34,352 bases of DNA, taken from a bacterium. GTDB lineage: Bacteria; Bacteroidota; Bacteroidia; Bacteroidales; Muribaculaceae. Of this stretch, positions 7,433-15,166 are shown one piece after another; position 1 is the stretch's first letter; every line of letters starts with the position of its first letter. The notes beneath the pieces were generated by a model, which saw only the letters and a program-made list of their open reading frames with translations, had not been told where the DNA came from and did not search any database. Location of the stretch: assembly GCA_004563195.1 (NCBI GenBank), contig SFTJ01000028.1:1-34352 (forward strand). Reading direction: 5' to 3'. A program made the position numbers and the translations under genes.

Positions 7433-8647
7433 ATGGATTACAGAAGCATAATAGAGATAATAGGAGCAGTGGCAAGTCTGTTTGCCATTTTTGGCGGCTT
7501 GTACGTGGCAAAGCGATTTGTGCACCACATCTGGCGCCGCAACGGCAAGTTCCTTAACGAATATACTCGCCACAGCTTTTTCTATCCTATGGCGTTTGCC
7601 AAGCAGATTCTGCGCAAAAATGTGTTTAAACCCCTCGGCGACAGTCAGTTTATCGACTATTCATCGGCTCTCGAAAAGGATTACTATTCGCACGATGTGG
7701 CAACAGTGCGCGTAAAGATAGGCAAATCGGTTTCTGAACTACAACTGCCCTACAAGGAGATAATCGACTACATTAAGCACCCCGACACGGTGACAGAAAT
7801 AGCAGGCGGACGCATCGACAGCCGCTTCGACCTCGGCGAACGCTACACCGCTCTCACTCAAGATAATTTCGATGAATTTCTTAAATCGCGCCCCAATACC
7901 ACCAATGGTCCGGCACTGCGCATGCAGTCGCTCACCCCTAACGGCGACGGCACCTATTGCTGCGTGCTTCAGCGTGCCGGTTATTTCGACCAAGTGCGCA
8001 CCAATCTCACCATTGATATGCCCATAAGCCTCGGCTCCTCTATGCGCACCGAGGACCTATCGCCCGACAAACAACTCCGACCGCTGCAAGAGTCGATTCT
8101 CGCCAACACCATAGGCGTTTCTGCCATTTGGGTTACGCCCTTGCGCAAGGGCGACCGCCGTTCGCGCCACCAAGTGTTTCTACGCCCGCGCCGCAAGCAG
8201 ACCGGCGTTTATTACGACCTTCTCGGCACCGTCAGCGGTGTGGTCGAAGCCCCTGAAGGCGACATTTTTCCTTGCAACAAACTCGAAGAATATGCCAAAA
8301 GCGAGATTCTTCGCGAATTTTATCAAGAAACCGGCTACAAACTCTATCTCGATAGCCGACAAATGTCCGAATCGGTTGTAGAAGTAGTGCCATTGATGTT
8401 TGTGCGCGAACTCATAAGAGGCGGCAAACCGCAATTTTTCTTCCTTATTGTTACGCCCGAAATTTCGGAGAGTCAGTTGACGCCGTTCTTCAAAAAGTCG
8501 TATAACGGCACCGAAGAATTTCGCAGCGCCATCGATTCGCGTATGTTCAACTACAGCCTCTCGCCCGAAACCCAAACAAACCTCATCTACGCCCTGCGCT
8601 ACATACAGCGCAACCACCACCTCGATTTCATCGACCTTAATGATTAA
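7433..8647 (+). CDS. Membrane-anchored protein with Nudix-like C-terminal domain
   Basis: 404 aa. One hydrophobic segment at about 6-28 is followed by basic HHIWRRNGK, so the N-terminus is probably a signal anchor with the bulk of the protein cytosolic. Residues about 45-220 match nothing I recognise. From about 225 the sequence resembles a Nudix fold (AIWVTPLRKGDRRSRHQVFLRPR, then YYDLLGTVSGVVEAP). The helix E286-x7-R294-E295-F-Y-Q298-E299-T-G301-Y302 fits the second half of the Nudix box (Ex7REUxEExGU), with one Glu replaced by Gln. The leading Gx5E part is not in register, so hydrolase activity is uncertain. Nudix proteins usually hydrolyse nucleoside diphosphate derivatives or sense nucleotides. 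The gene is monocistronic, divergent from the four-Cys gene, and ends close to a minus-strand terminator region. Confidence 0.6.
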   Translation: MDYRSIIEIIGAVASLFAIFGGLYVAKRFVHHIWRRNGKFLNEYTRHSFFYPMAFAKQILRKNVFKPLGDSQFIDYSSALEKDYYSHDVATVRVKIGKSVSELQLPYKEIIDYIKHPDTVTEIAGGRIDSRFDLGERYTALTQDNFDEFLKSRPNTTNGPALRMQSLTPNGDGTYCCVLQRAGYFDQVRTNLTIDMPISLGSSMRTEDLSPDKQLRPLQESILANTIGVSAIWVTPLRKGDRRSRHQVFLRPRRKQTGVYYDLLGTVSGVVEAPEGDIFPCNKLEEYAKSEILREFYQETGYKLYLDSRQMSESVVEVVPLMFVRELIRGGKPQFFFLIVTPEISESQLTPFFKKSYNGTEEFRSAIDSRMFNYSLSPETQTNLIYALRYIQRNHHLDFIDLND

Positions 8648-8915
8648 TCAGCCAGCATCAGCCCAAGCAGAAAACCGAGCGGCAACATTGCGAATATCTG
8701 TGCTAAAAGAGCTATTGTGCAAAAATCACCCCACTTCGTCAATACGCCGGCCAAATTAAGATTTGTTGTCCGGCTGGTCGGAAAGTGGCTCCTGTTTCCG
8801 TTACTTTTTGACGTAAAATCTTTATGCACTGATGTTCAATATATTGACCTATGAGTCAAAGTTAATCTCTCAGCAACAACATCTCTGCGGCAAATTATTT
8901 CCTTCCGCTTACGAA
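8648..8915. other. Intergenic region without a supported gene
   Basis: No gene is supported. It holds a short degenerate match (CTGGTCGGAAA at 8776-8786) to the dispersed palindromic repeat found at 1.6 and 34.2 kb. No terminator was found directly after the Nudix-like gene. Confidence 0.4.
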
Positions 8916-8956
8916 TATTAACTAAAAGCCCCACACGGCTATGGCTGTGCGGGGCT
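8916..8956 (-). terminator. Terminator of the OPT transporter gene
   Basis: Stem 8927-8936/8947-8956 (AGCCCCACAC with GTGCGGGGCT). The one A/C mismatch on the plus strand becomes a G-U wobble on the minus strand. The hairpin is followed on the minus strand by TTTTAGTTAATATT. It lies about 30 nt after the transporter stop codon. Confidence 0.8.
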
Positions 8957-8987
8957 CTTGATTGTCTTTATCCAATGATATTATTTA

Positions 8988-10943
8988 TCAGCTATCTTTC
9001 TTTGCCTTGAGGCATGCCATGATGAGATAGATGCATACGGCGGCATAAGCCACTACGGCGAGCACATTCTTGAGGTCGTCGCCGAAGCTACATACATATT
9101 CAAATCCGCCGAAACGCAAACCTGCGCTCACCACGCCCATCAGTGCGCCACCTGCTATGAAGCCCGAGGCTATGAGCGTGCCGCGCTCGGTGCGTGCGCT
9201 GTTCACTTCTTTATTCTTTGAGCGGCTGCCTACAAACCAGTTGATGGCACCTCCCACAAGCAATGGCACATTAAGATACATAGGGATGAACATACCCAGC
9301 GAGAATGCCAAAGCCGGAACGCCGAGCCAGTTGAGCAATACTGCAAAGATGGCTCCCACTATGTAGAGCATCCACGGTGTTTCGCCACCCATCATCAAGG
9401 GGTCGATAACGGCTGCCATGGCATTGGCTTGCGGTGCCACAAGGGCATTTTCGCCCACGAAGCCATACACTTCGTTCATCACCATCATCACGCCGCCAAC
9501 GGTTGCTGCCGACACGAGTGTTCCCACAAATTTCCATGTCTGCTGCTTGGCGGGGGTGTTACCTATCCAATAACCTATCTTCATATCGGTGACCATACCG
9601 CCTGCCATCGACAAGGCTGTACATACCACACCTCCTATCACCATCGATGCCACGATGCCCGATGAGCCGCGCAATCCTATTGCCACAAACACGCCCGATG
9701 CGATGATAAGGGTCATCAAGGTCATACCTGACACGGGATTGGTGCCTACTATGGCTATGGCATTGGCTGCCACAGTGGTAAAGAGGAAGGCTATGATTGC
9801 CACCACAAAGAATGCCACTACGGTCTGTGCCAAATCGTGTATTACTCCCACATAGAAGAACACAAACACCACTGCGAGGGCTGCAATCACCGAGAAGGCA
9901 AGCACCTTCATCGATATGTCGCGCTGGGTGCGTATCACCTTGGCTACTGTGCCACCCTTGCCGCCTATTTCCTTGCCTGCCAAGCCTACGGCATTCTTAA
10001 TGATGCCCCACGACTTGATTATGCCTATCACACCGCTCATGGCTATACCGCCAATGCCGATGTAGCGCGCCTGACTGCTGAATATCACTTCGGGTGCCAC
10101 ATTCACATATTCGGGGCTCATACCCATTATTGGCACGATTATCCACCAAATGAATGCGCTGCCGGCAAAGATGATAAAGCTATACTTCAAACCCACTATA
10201 AAGCCCAAACCCAGCACGGCTGCACCGGTGTTGACGCTGAACACCATCTTGGTCTTGTCGGCAAGAGCGTTGAGCGCAGGTATGGCGCGGGTAGAGAGCA
10301 CTTCATTCCACCATCCGAAAGTCGACAATGCAAAGTCGTAAAGACCACCTATCAAACCGGCTATAATCAACGGCTTGGCTTGGTCGCCGCCCTTCTCGCC
10401 CGACACAAGCACCTGGGTGGTGGCTGTGGCTTCGGGGAACGGGAACTTGCCATGCATGTCGCTCACAAAATATTTGCGGAACGGTATGAAGAACAAAATA
10501 CCGAGTACGCCACCGAGCAGCGAACTCAAGAAGATTTCAAGGAAAGAAACCGCTATTTCGGGATACTTTGCCTTGAGGATGTAAAGCGCCGGCAGAGTGA
10601 AAATGGCTCCTGCCACCACTATTCCCGACGATGCGCCTATCGACTGCACAAGCACGTTCTCGCCAAGTGCATTCTTGCGCTTCATCGCGTTCGACAATCC
10701 TACTGCTATGATGGCAATAGGTATGGCTGCCTCAAACACCTGACCCACTTTCAGGCCCAGATAGGCTGCCGCAGCACTAAAAATCACCGCCATTATAAGG
10801 CCCAAACCCACCGAATAGGGGGTCACTTCGGGATATTCCCTATCAGGACGGAGTATCGGCTCATACTTCTCGCCTTCTTTCAGTTCTCTGAAGGCACTCT
10901 CGGGAAGCTCCACCGATAGTTTTTCTTTTTCTTCGTCTTGCAT
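8988..10943 (-). CDS. OPT-family oligopeptide transporter
   Basis: 651 aa, strongly hydrophobic after a charged N-terminal tail of about 40 residues, with roughly 14-16 predicted membrane segments. The first membrane region (SVGLGLIMAVIFSAAAAYLGLKVGQVFEAAIP) is typical of bacterial OPT proteins, as are KFPFPEATATTQVLVSGEKGG (about 164-185) and the later NPVSGMTL loop. OPT proteins import oligopeptides, or in some branches metal chelates, probably driven by protons. The substrate of this branch is not deducible from sequence. It acts in the inner membrane. The gene is a single transcription unit with its own terminator. The ATG at 10943 is unambiguous, and no strong promoter box was recognised upstream. 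Confidence 0.92.
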   Translation of the reverse strand: MQDEEKEKLSVELPESAFRELKEGEKYEPILRPDREYPEVTPYSVGLGLIMAVIFSAAAAYLGLKVGQVFEAAIPIAIIAVGLSNAMKRKNALGENVLVQSIGASSGIVVAGAIFTLPALYILKAKYPEIAVSFLEIFLSSLLGGVLGILFFIPFRKYFVSDMHGKFPFPEATATTQVLVSGEKGGDQAKPLIIAGLIGGLYDFALSTFGWWNEVLSTRAIPALNALADKTKMVFSVNTGAAVLGLGFIVGLKYSFIIFAGSAFIWWIIVPIMGMSPEYVNVAPEVIFSSQARYIGIGGIAMSGVIGIIKSWGIIKNAVGLAGKEIGGKGGTVAKVIRTQRDISMKVLAFSVIAALAVVFVFFYVGVIHDLAQTVVAFFVVAIIAFLFTTVAANAIAIVGTNPVSGMTLMTLIIASGVFVAIGLRGSSGIVASMVIGGVVCTALSMAGGMVTDMKIGYWIGNTPAKQQTWKFVGTLVSAATVGGVMMVMNEVYGFVGENALVAPQANAMAAVIDPLMMGGETPWMLYIVGAIFAVLLNWLGVPALAFSLGMFIPMYLNVPLLVGGAINWFVGSRSKNKEVNSARTERGTLIASGFIAGGALMGVVSAGLRFGGFEYVCSFGDDLKNVLAVVAYAAVCIYLIMACLKAKKDS

Positions 10944-11063
10944 AATGTGATTTGTTTTTTATGGTTATTTATTACAATTTTTTCAAGCTTCGGATAGCAG
11001 CATTATCGCTTGCCACAGGCGACTACGAGGCTCCCCTCGCTCCCACTATCGCCTATTATAATC

Positions 11064-11102
11064 TTAAAAAATCGCCAAGAGCCATTCCGTTCTTGGCGAT
11101 TT
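11064..11102 (-). terminator. Terminator of trpS
   Basis: 14-bp stem 11069-11082/11089-11102 (AAATCGCCAAGAGC with GTTCTTGGCGATTT, one G-U) with a 6-nt loop. The minus-strand continuation starts with T residues. It lies 38 nt after the trpS stop. The remaining gap to the OPT gene (10944-11063) shows no other feature. Confidence 0.85.
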
Positions 11103-11139
11103 ATGCTATGTCGTAATTTTTTTTACGTTCCTACGATTG

Positions 11140-12207
11140 TCAGAACTTGCGAATACCCATAATCTCACGCACTTCGCGTAGGGTCTTGCTTGCGCGCTCA
11201 CGAGCTCGTTCTGCGCCCATAGCCACAGCACGATGCAGATAAGCATCGTCGCTTTCTATCTCCTTGATGCGTTCTCTTATAGGAGCTGTGATGTTGAGGA
11301 TGTCCTCGGTTATCTCTTTCTTGAGGTCGCCATAGCGGATAGAGCAGTCGGCATAAGCGTTCTTAAAGAATTCCACCTTGTCGGGGGTTCCCACGAGTTC
11401 GAGAAGGCAGAACAGGTTCTTAACAGGTTCGCACATAGGGCAATTAGGTTCCTTAGGACCTTCATCGGTAACGGCGCGCATCACTTTCTTGCGAAGCACC
11501 TTGTCCTCGTCGCGCAGATAGATGCAGTTACCTTCGCTCTTACCCATCTTGCCGCTGCCATCCAAGCCGGGCACCTTGATAGGAGCGCAACCGAAGTTGA
11601 AGTTCTGCGGTTCGGCAAAGTAATCCACGCCGTAGAACGAGTTGAATCGACGAGCGAAACGGCGAGTGAGTTCCAAGTGTTGCTCTTGGTCCTTGCCTAC
11701 AGGCACAAACTTGGCGTGCTGTATGAGGATATCCACCGCCATCAGCGTAGGATAAGTAAGCAAACCAGCATTAACGCGCTTATTCGAGTTGTTGCCAATG
11801 ATTTCCTTCTCTATTGCCTCGTCTTCATCGTCCTTGGCAGAGGCAATGCCGAGTTGCTTGCGAGCCTTGTCCTTAAACGATGCTGTGCGCATCAGTTCGC
11901 CTATACCCACATGCATATTGAGCAAAAGATACATCTCCGAAATCTCGGGAACGTCGCTCTGCACAAAGATTGTCGACTTCTCGGGGTCGAGTCCGGCAGC
12001 AAGGTATTCTGCCAAGATGCTCTTTACATTGGCGTGAAGCACATTAGGGTCCGGTGCGGTGGTCAACGCATGCAAATCGGCTATAAAGTAATTGGCATCG
12101 TACACACCCTCTTCCTGCATCTTCACAAAGTTTCTCAATGCTCCGAAATAGTTGCCCAAATGGAGCTGTCCGGTGGCTCTGATGCCACTCAATACTATAT
12201 CTTTCAT
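11140..12207 (-). CDS. trpS: Tryptophanyl-tRNA synthetase
   Basis: 355 aa. It charges tRNA-Trp with tryptophan in an ATP-dependent class I reaction in the cytosol. The HIGH-type motif is HLGN at 16-19 within TGQLHLGNYFGAL. The KMSKS-type loop is KMGKS at 220-224 within DGSGKMGKSEGN. NMHVGIGELMRTASFKDKA and AVDILIQHAKFVPVGKDQ (dimer and Trp pocket regions) are conserved. A charged stretch at about 124-146 (KDDEDEAIEKE) is an insert found in some lineages. The length is otherwise normal for bacterial TrpRS. The gene lies 107 nt downstream of the phosphatase gene with its own -7 box and a leader hairpin, so independent transcription is likely. Confidence 0.97.
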   Translation of the reverse strand: MKDIVLSGIRATGQLHLGNYFGALRNFVKMQEEGVYDANYFIADLHALTTAPDPNVLHANVKSILAEYLAAGLDPEKSTIFVQSDVPEISEMYLLLNMHVGIGELMRTASFKDKARKQLGIASAKDDEDEAIEKEIIGNNSNKRVNAGLLTYPTLMAVDILIQHAKFVPVGKDQEQHLELTRRFARRFNSFYGVDYFAEPQNFNFGCAPIKVPGLDGSGKMGKSEGNCIYLRDEDKVLRKKVMRAVTDEGPKEPNCPMCEPVKNLFCLLELVGTPDKVEFFKNAYADCSIRYGDLKKEITEDILNITAPIRERIKEIESDDAYLHRAVAMGAERARERASKTLREVREIMGIRKF

Positions 12208-12234
12208 TATCTTATTTGTTTTCTTTGTTTTTCA

Positions 12235-12256
12235 TCAGCCGCCACATGGAGGCTGA
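12235..12256 (-). promoter_or_regulatory. Leader hairpin upstream of trpS
   Basis: Minus strand: TCAGCC (12256-12251) pairs with GGCTGA (12240-12235), with further pairing of CCA and TGG inside. It lies in the expected 5' leader of trpS, 28 nt before the ATG. No T-run follows and no T-box features are visible. Its role is unknown. Confidence 0.45.
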
Positions 12257-12287
12257 ATAATTATTTCGATTATCAACTAATAATTTG

Positions 12288-12295
12288 CAAATTTA
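12288..12295 (-). promoter_or_regulatory. Probable -7 box of trpS promoter
   Basis: TAAATTTG on the minus strand fits TAnnTTTG and lies about 80 nt before the trpS ATG. The -33 element would fall near the phosphatase stop codon and is weak. Confidence 0.5.
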
Positions 12296-12314
12296 ATCAT
12301 TTCCCGCAACATTA

Positions 12315-13103
12315 TCAACCCGGTTGCGACGACAAAAGCGGTCGGATGGCATTTTTTATTGCCGGGCTGCCCACAAGCACCGACACATTTCGGTCGCTGC
12401 GGAAGTATTCGTATTCGGCACCTGCCTCGCTCGCTATGAGCAATGCGGCGCACACATCCCACTCATGCAGATTGAGTTCCCAAAACGCATCGAGCACTCC
12501 GGCTGCCACATAGCATATATCCATCGCTGCCGAGCCCAAGCGGCGCACATCGCGCACCACGGGCAGCACGCGGCTGAAGTTGTCGATATTATTGTCGGTG
12601 GTGTCCATCTTGTCGACCGGAAAACCGGTTCCCACCACCGCGCGGCTCAGCACTTCGTTGCGCGTCACTCTTATGGGATTGCCATTGAGAAATGCTCCCC
12701 AACCCTTGGCTGCCACAAACATCTCTCGCAGATATGGCGCAAACACCACGCCCACCACCGTATCACCGCGATGCTTCACGCCTATCGATACCGAAAATAC
12801 CGGCAACCCGGCTCTATAGTTGGTGGTGCCGTCGAGCGGGTCGATTACCCACTCATATTCGCTGTCGGTCAGCGCGAGCCCCGATTCCTCCGAGAGTATC
12901 GAGTGATCGGGATAGATGCTGCGTATGCCCTCTATGATGGCTTTCTCCGAGGCTATATCCACAGCCGTTACTATGTCCGAATCGTTTAGCTTGTTACGGG
13001 TCGAGAGATTTTGGTCTCTGAATTGGCGCATGTGTATCTCGCCTGCCGCTTGGGCAAGCTTCACGGCATGCTCCAAGAGCTCTACCTTGTCCACTGCCGC
13101 CAT
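12315..13103 (-). CDS. Inositol-monophosphatase-family phosphatase (SuhB-like)
   Basis: 262 aa, a normal length for the family. It is a Mg-dependent, lithium-sensitive-type phosphatase fold. The metal-binding motifs are complete: SEESG (71-75; Glu72/Glu73), the signature VIDPLDGTTNY (86-96; Asp88 and Asp91), and the C-terminal HEWDVCAALLIASEAG (213-228; Asp216). Likely substrates are inositol phosphates, or other sugar or nucleotide phosphates; the family cannot be resolved further by eye. It starts 4 nt after the stop of the Lrp-type regulator, so the two genes form an operon. Confidence 0.9.
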   Translation of the reverse strand: MAAVDKVELLEHAVKLAQAAGEIHMRQFRDQNLSTRNKLNDSDIVTAVDIASEKAIIEGIRSIYPDHSILSEESGLALTDSEYEWVIDPLDGTTNYRAGLPVFSVSIGVKHRGDTVVGVVFAPYLREMFVAAKGWGAFLNGNPIRVTRNEVLSRAVVGTGFPVDKMDTTDNNIDNFSRVLPVVRDVRRLGSAAMDICYVAAGVLDAFWELNLHEWDVCAALLIASEAGAEYEYFRSDRNVSVLVGSPAIKNAIRPLLSSQPG

Positions 13104-13107
13104 AGCA

Positions 13108-13581
13108 TCAACCCTCGCTCTCGCCTTCTTTCACCGGTATCTGGCGCTTGAACACTTCCTTAAAGCAGATAAGTGTCTCGCTTCGGGTGTCGGAAAGGTT
13201 CGACAGATTGCTTTGTATGATGCGCAGCAAGTCTTCGTTGTTGCGAGCATATATCTTTAGGAACATATCATACTGTCCTGTGGTGTAGTGACATTCCACC
13301 ACTTCGGGTATCTTGCGTATGGCTTCCATTATCATATCCGATTTCGATGGCTCCTTGAGTAGCAGGCCCACATAGGCACATGTGTCGTAGCCTAACGACG
13401 ACGGATTAATCACCGTCACTGCGCCCTTCAGCACGTCCATTCCATAGAGCTTCTGAACTCGCTGATGTATTGCAGCTCCACTCACGCCACATTCTCTGGC
13501 TATCTCCAAGTAAGGACGACGCGCATTTTCCGATAGCATCTTTAAGATTTTATAATCTAATGCATCTAATTGAAATCCCAT
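13108..13581 (-). CDS. Lrp/AsnC-family transcriptional regulator
   Basis: 157 aa. An N-terminal helix-turn-helix (about 5-52: LDALDYKILKMLSENARRPYLEIARECGVSGAAIHQRVQKL) is followed by the C-terminal ligand-binding alpha/beta domain (about 65-150). That domain contains GLLLKEPS and CHYTTGQYDMFLKIYA, the usual amino-acid-sensing and oligomerisation region. It is probably a small-molecule-responsive DNA-binding protein. It is first in an operon with the phosphatase and divergent from the GNAT gene, so the A+T-rich interval 13582-13697 likely carries both promoters. Confidence 0.93.
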   Translation of the reverse strand: MGFQLDALDYKILKMLSENARRPYLEIARECGVSGAAIHQRVQKLYGMDVLKGAVTVINPSSLGYDTCAYVGLLLKEPSKSDMIMEAIRKIPEVVECHYTTGQYDMFLKIYARNNEDLLRIIQSNLSNLSDTRSETLICFKEVFKRQIPVKEGESEG

Positions 13582-13628
13582 TTTACTAATTATTTATGTT
13601 ATAATTATTAATTATCTATAATTTTTTG

Positions 13629-13636
13629 TATATTTG
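13629..13636 (+). promoter_or_regulatory. Probable -7 promoter box of the GNAT gene
   Basis: TATATTTG fits TAnnTTTG, 61 nt before the ATG at 13698. It argues against the upstream TTG at 13626 as the start, since that codon would precede transcription initiation. Confidence 0.55.
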
Positions 13637-13697
13637 CAAAAAGCCCGATGGCTTCGTGAAAAATTCAACTTACAAATTTAATAACATTGCTTATAAA

Positions 13698-14237
13698 ATG
13701 AAAATTAATTACCAAAATATTTCAGTCTCTGATAGTTTATTTAACGATTTGCTTTCACTATATGAGTTGGCATTCCCCGAGGCGGAGCGCCGACCCATCG
13801 AGAAATTGCGCCACATTGCCGCCGCCGAGTCGCGTTTTCACATCTGCGTAGCCACCGTCGACGGCGCATTTGCCGGCTTTATTACTTATTGGGCCATTCT
13901 CGACTTTGTCTACATCGAGCACCTCGCCGTGATGCCTGAAATTCGCGGCTTGGGCATTGGCCGCAACCTCCTCGCCCTCGTAGCCGAGCGCGCTGACGGC
14001 AAACCCATTATCTTCGAAGTAGAACCCGATGCCGACGAGATTTCACACAAGCGAATTGTGTTCTATCAGCGATTGGGCTACATCTTGCACCCCGATTTCC
14101 CTTACATTCAGCCCGCCTACGCCCCCGGCCGCGACCCCATCGAACTCCAACTTATGACCTCAACCCCCACCACCCACCTCCATCTCCACCAAATGGCAGA
14201 GGCTATAAAAGAGAATGTATATCTGGCTTATTTTTAA
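13698..14237 (+). CDS. GNAT-family N-acetyltransferase
   Basis: ATG at 13698 gives 179 aa; an in-frame TTG extension is rejected because a promoter box overlaps it. The acetyl-CoA-binding motif A is seen in VYIEHLAVMPEIRGLGIGRNLLALV, with R/Q-x-x-G-x-G/A as RGLGIG. Motif B is in KRIVFYQRLGYILHP. It probably transfers an acetyl group from acetyl-CoA to an amine of unknown identity in the cytosol. The last 25 residues (TSTPTTHLHLHQMAE...) fall outside the domain. Divergent from the Lrp-type regulator, which may control it. It is the last normal gene before the repeat-rich left flank of the nuclease island. Confidence 0.85.
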   Translation: MKINYQNISVSDSLFNDLLSLYELAFPEAERRPIEKLRHIAAAESRFHICVATVDGAFAGFITYWAILDFVYIEHLAVMPEIRGLGIGRNLLALVAERADGKPIIFEVEPDADEISHKRIVFYQRLGYILHPDFPYIQPAYAPGRDPIELQLMTSTPTTHLHLHQMAEAIKENVYLAYF

Positions 14238-14275
14238 GAATAATATTCCCAAAATCAAGCTATCCCGGCTGCGAT

Positions 14276-14432
14276 AAACCGCTGCACAGCCTCGGAGATG
14301 CTGATAATCACCCGCTTATGATTTAATCCCTCACAGATCTCACAGATTATCACAGATAATTTAACAAAATCGACCGCACCGACCCCGACAAACCGCCACA
14401 CAGTCTCGGAGAGGTTGATAATCACCTGCTTA
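14276..14432. repeat. Pair of imperfect direct repeats (about 43 bp)
   Basis: Copies at 14276-14318 and 14390-14432 start AAACCG and end in GCTTA, sharing CTCGGAGA and TGATAATCACC with about seven mismatches. Between them is a CTGTG-family stretch (CACAGATTATCACAGATAAT at 14342-14361). Confidence 0.75.
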
Positions 14433-14512
14433 CACCCACCACAACAAACACAGATAACACAAAACATGGCACTGATAAACACAATAATGTGAAAATCCGT
14501 GCCTAATTCCGT

Positions 14513-14833
14513 GAAATTCCGTGGTAAAACCACACACCACAGCACGAGCTGAAAGGTCGAATGCCCGAGCGTGAGCGAGTGGCTCGTAGCCGATGGTGTA
14601 GCGAAGCGTAACCCTCGGCATCGTGCCACCCCACATAATGCGAAGAACGCGAATATCAAGTATCTGAAGCGATGGCATCTATTTTATTTTCAGCGTCATA
14701 CAATTGGTCACCAAATTGGTGACCAATTAGGGATGCTTGACCCGTTTGGCATAGTCCCCCGGAAGCATCATGTATACATAATTTCAAAGTGTAAAACTGT
14801 AGAATTCCGTATTAAAACCACACATCACAACAT
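14513..14833. repeat. Pair of degenerate direct repeats (about 33 bp)
   Basis: 14513-14545 and 14801-14833 share GAATTCCGT-like starts and TTAAAACCACACA-like cores. A related GTGAAAATCCGTGCCT-type stretch at 14490-14505 resembles the reverse complement of the last 24 nt of the window. Confidence 0.6.
14703..14727. promoter_or_regulatory. 25-nt palindrome of unknown role
   Basis: Arms ATTGGTCACCAA and TTGGTGACCAAT are perfect reverse complements around a single central base. No T-run follows, so an operator or a repeat-element end is likelier than a terminator. Confidence 0.6.
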
Positions 14834-14991
14834 CCGTAAAAATCCGTGGTAAACTCCGCCATAATTTAAGATTAAATAGGATTACTGTGCTCGATTTTTG
14901 CACGCCATTCATTTTATCTTTGCAAATGAATTTCGCAAAGAAATGCTTAATAACATACGATACTCTTATACATTATATAAGAAAAAATTCG

Positions 14992-14999
14992 TAACTTTG
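14992..14999 (+). promoter_or_regulatory. Probable -7 box for the nuclease operon
   Basis: TAACTTTG fits TAnnTTTG. It lies about 170 nt before the first nuclease ORF, so the leader would be long and includes the palindrome CGGCAATATTGCCG (15051-15064). Confidence 0.45.
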
Positions 15000-15166
15000 C
15001 TATACGAGCAATAAATTCTGAGAATGACCAAAGAATAGGAAGAAATATAACGGCAATATTGCCGATAACTTTTTAAGGAAAACTCTTTTGTAGTTGCATA
15101 AGGTTTGGTCGCCTTCAGATGCTACATCGGAGTTTTTTGTATTAGTTAGGTGTTGCATAAGAGATT

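Larger units (their letters stand above)
14238..15166. other. Gene-free, repeat-mosaic left flank of the nuclease island
   Basis: About 930 nt with no supported gene. It contains two pairs of degenerate repeats, a 25-nt palindrome at 14703-14727, and CACAGAT-type repeats at 14330-14360. Two possible -7 boxes are seen: TATCTTTG (14915-14922) and TAACTTTG (14992-14999). There is a 10-bp direct repeat GTTGCATAAG at 15093-15102 and 15152-15161. Open frames on both strands here (14255-14659 minus, 14571-14852 plus) run through the repeats and are not convincing proteins. Confidence 0.6.

Noticed and set aside
8644..8829. 61-aa minus-strand ORF with a hydrophobic end
   Set aside because: It begins at GTG, overlaps the end of the Nudix-like gene, and has no promoter or hairpin. 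The single hydrophobic stretch is not enough support.
12208..12314. T-box or Trp attenuator for trpS
   Set aside because: The gap is too short for a T-box, no T-box consensus or Trp-codon leader peptide is visible, and the hairpin lacks a T-run.
14255..14659. 134-aa minus-strand ORF
   Set aside because: It runs through the paired degenerate repeats, has a Cys/Val-rich composition with repeated segments that mirror the DNA repeats, and has no promoter or family resemblance.
14571..14852. 93-aa plus-strand ORF
   Set aside because: It overlaps the 25-nt palindrome and repeat copies, and its text is unlike a folded protein. More likely fortuitous.
14238..15166. Remnant of a cytosine methyltransferase for the HpaII-like enzyme
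   Set aside because: No PCQ- or ENV-type motif region was recognised in any frame. The stretch is explained by repeats.
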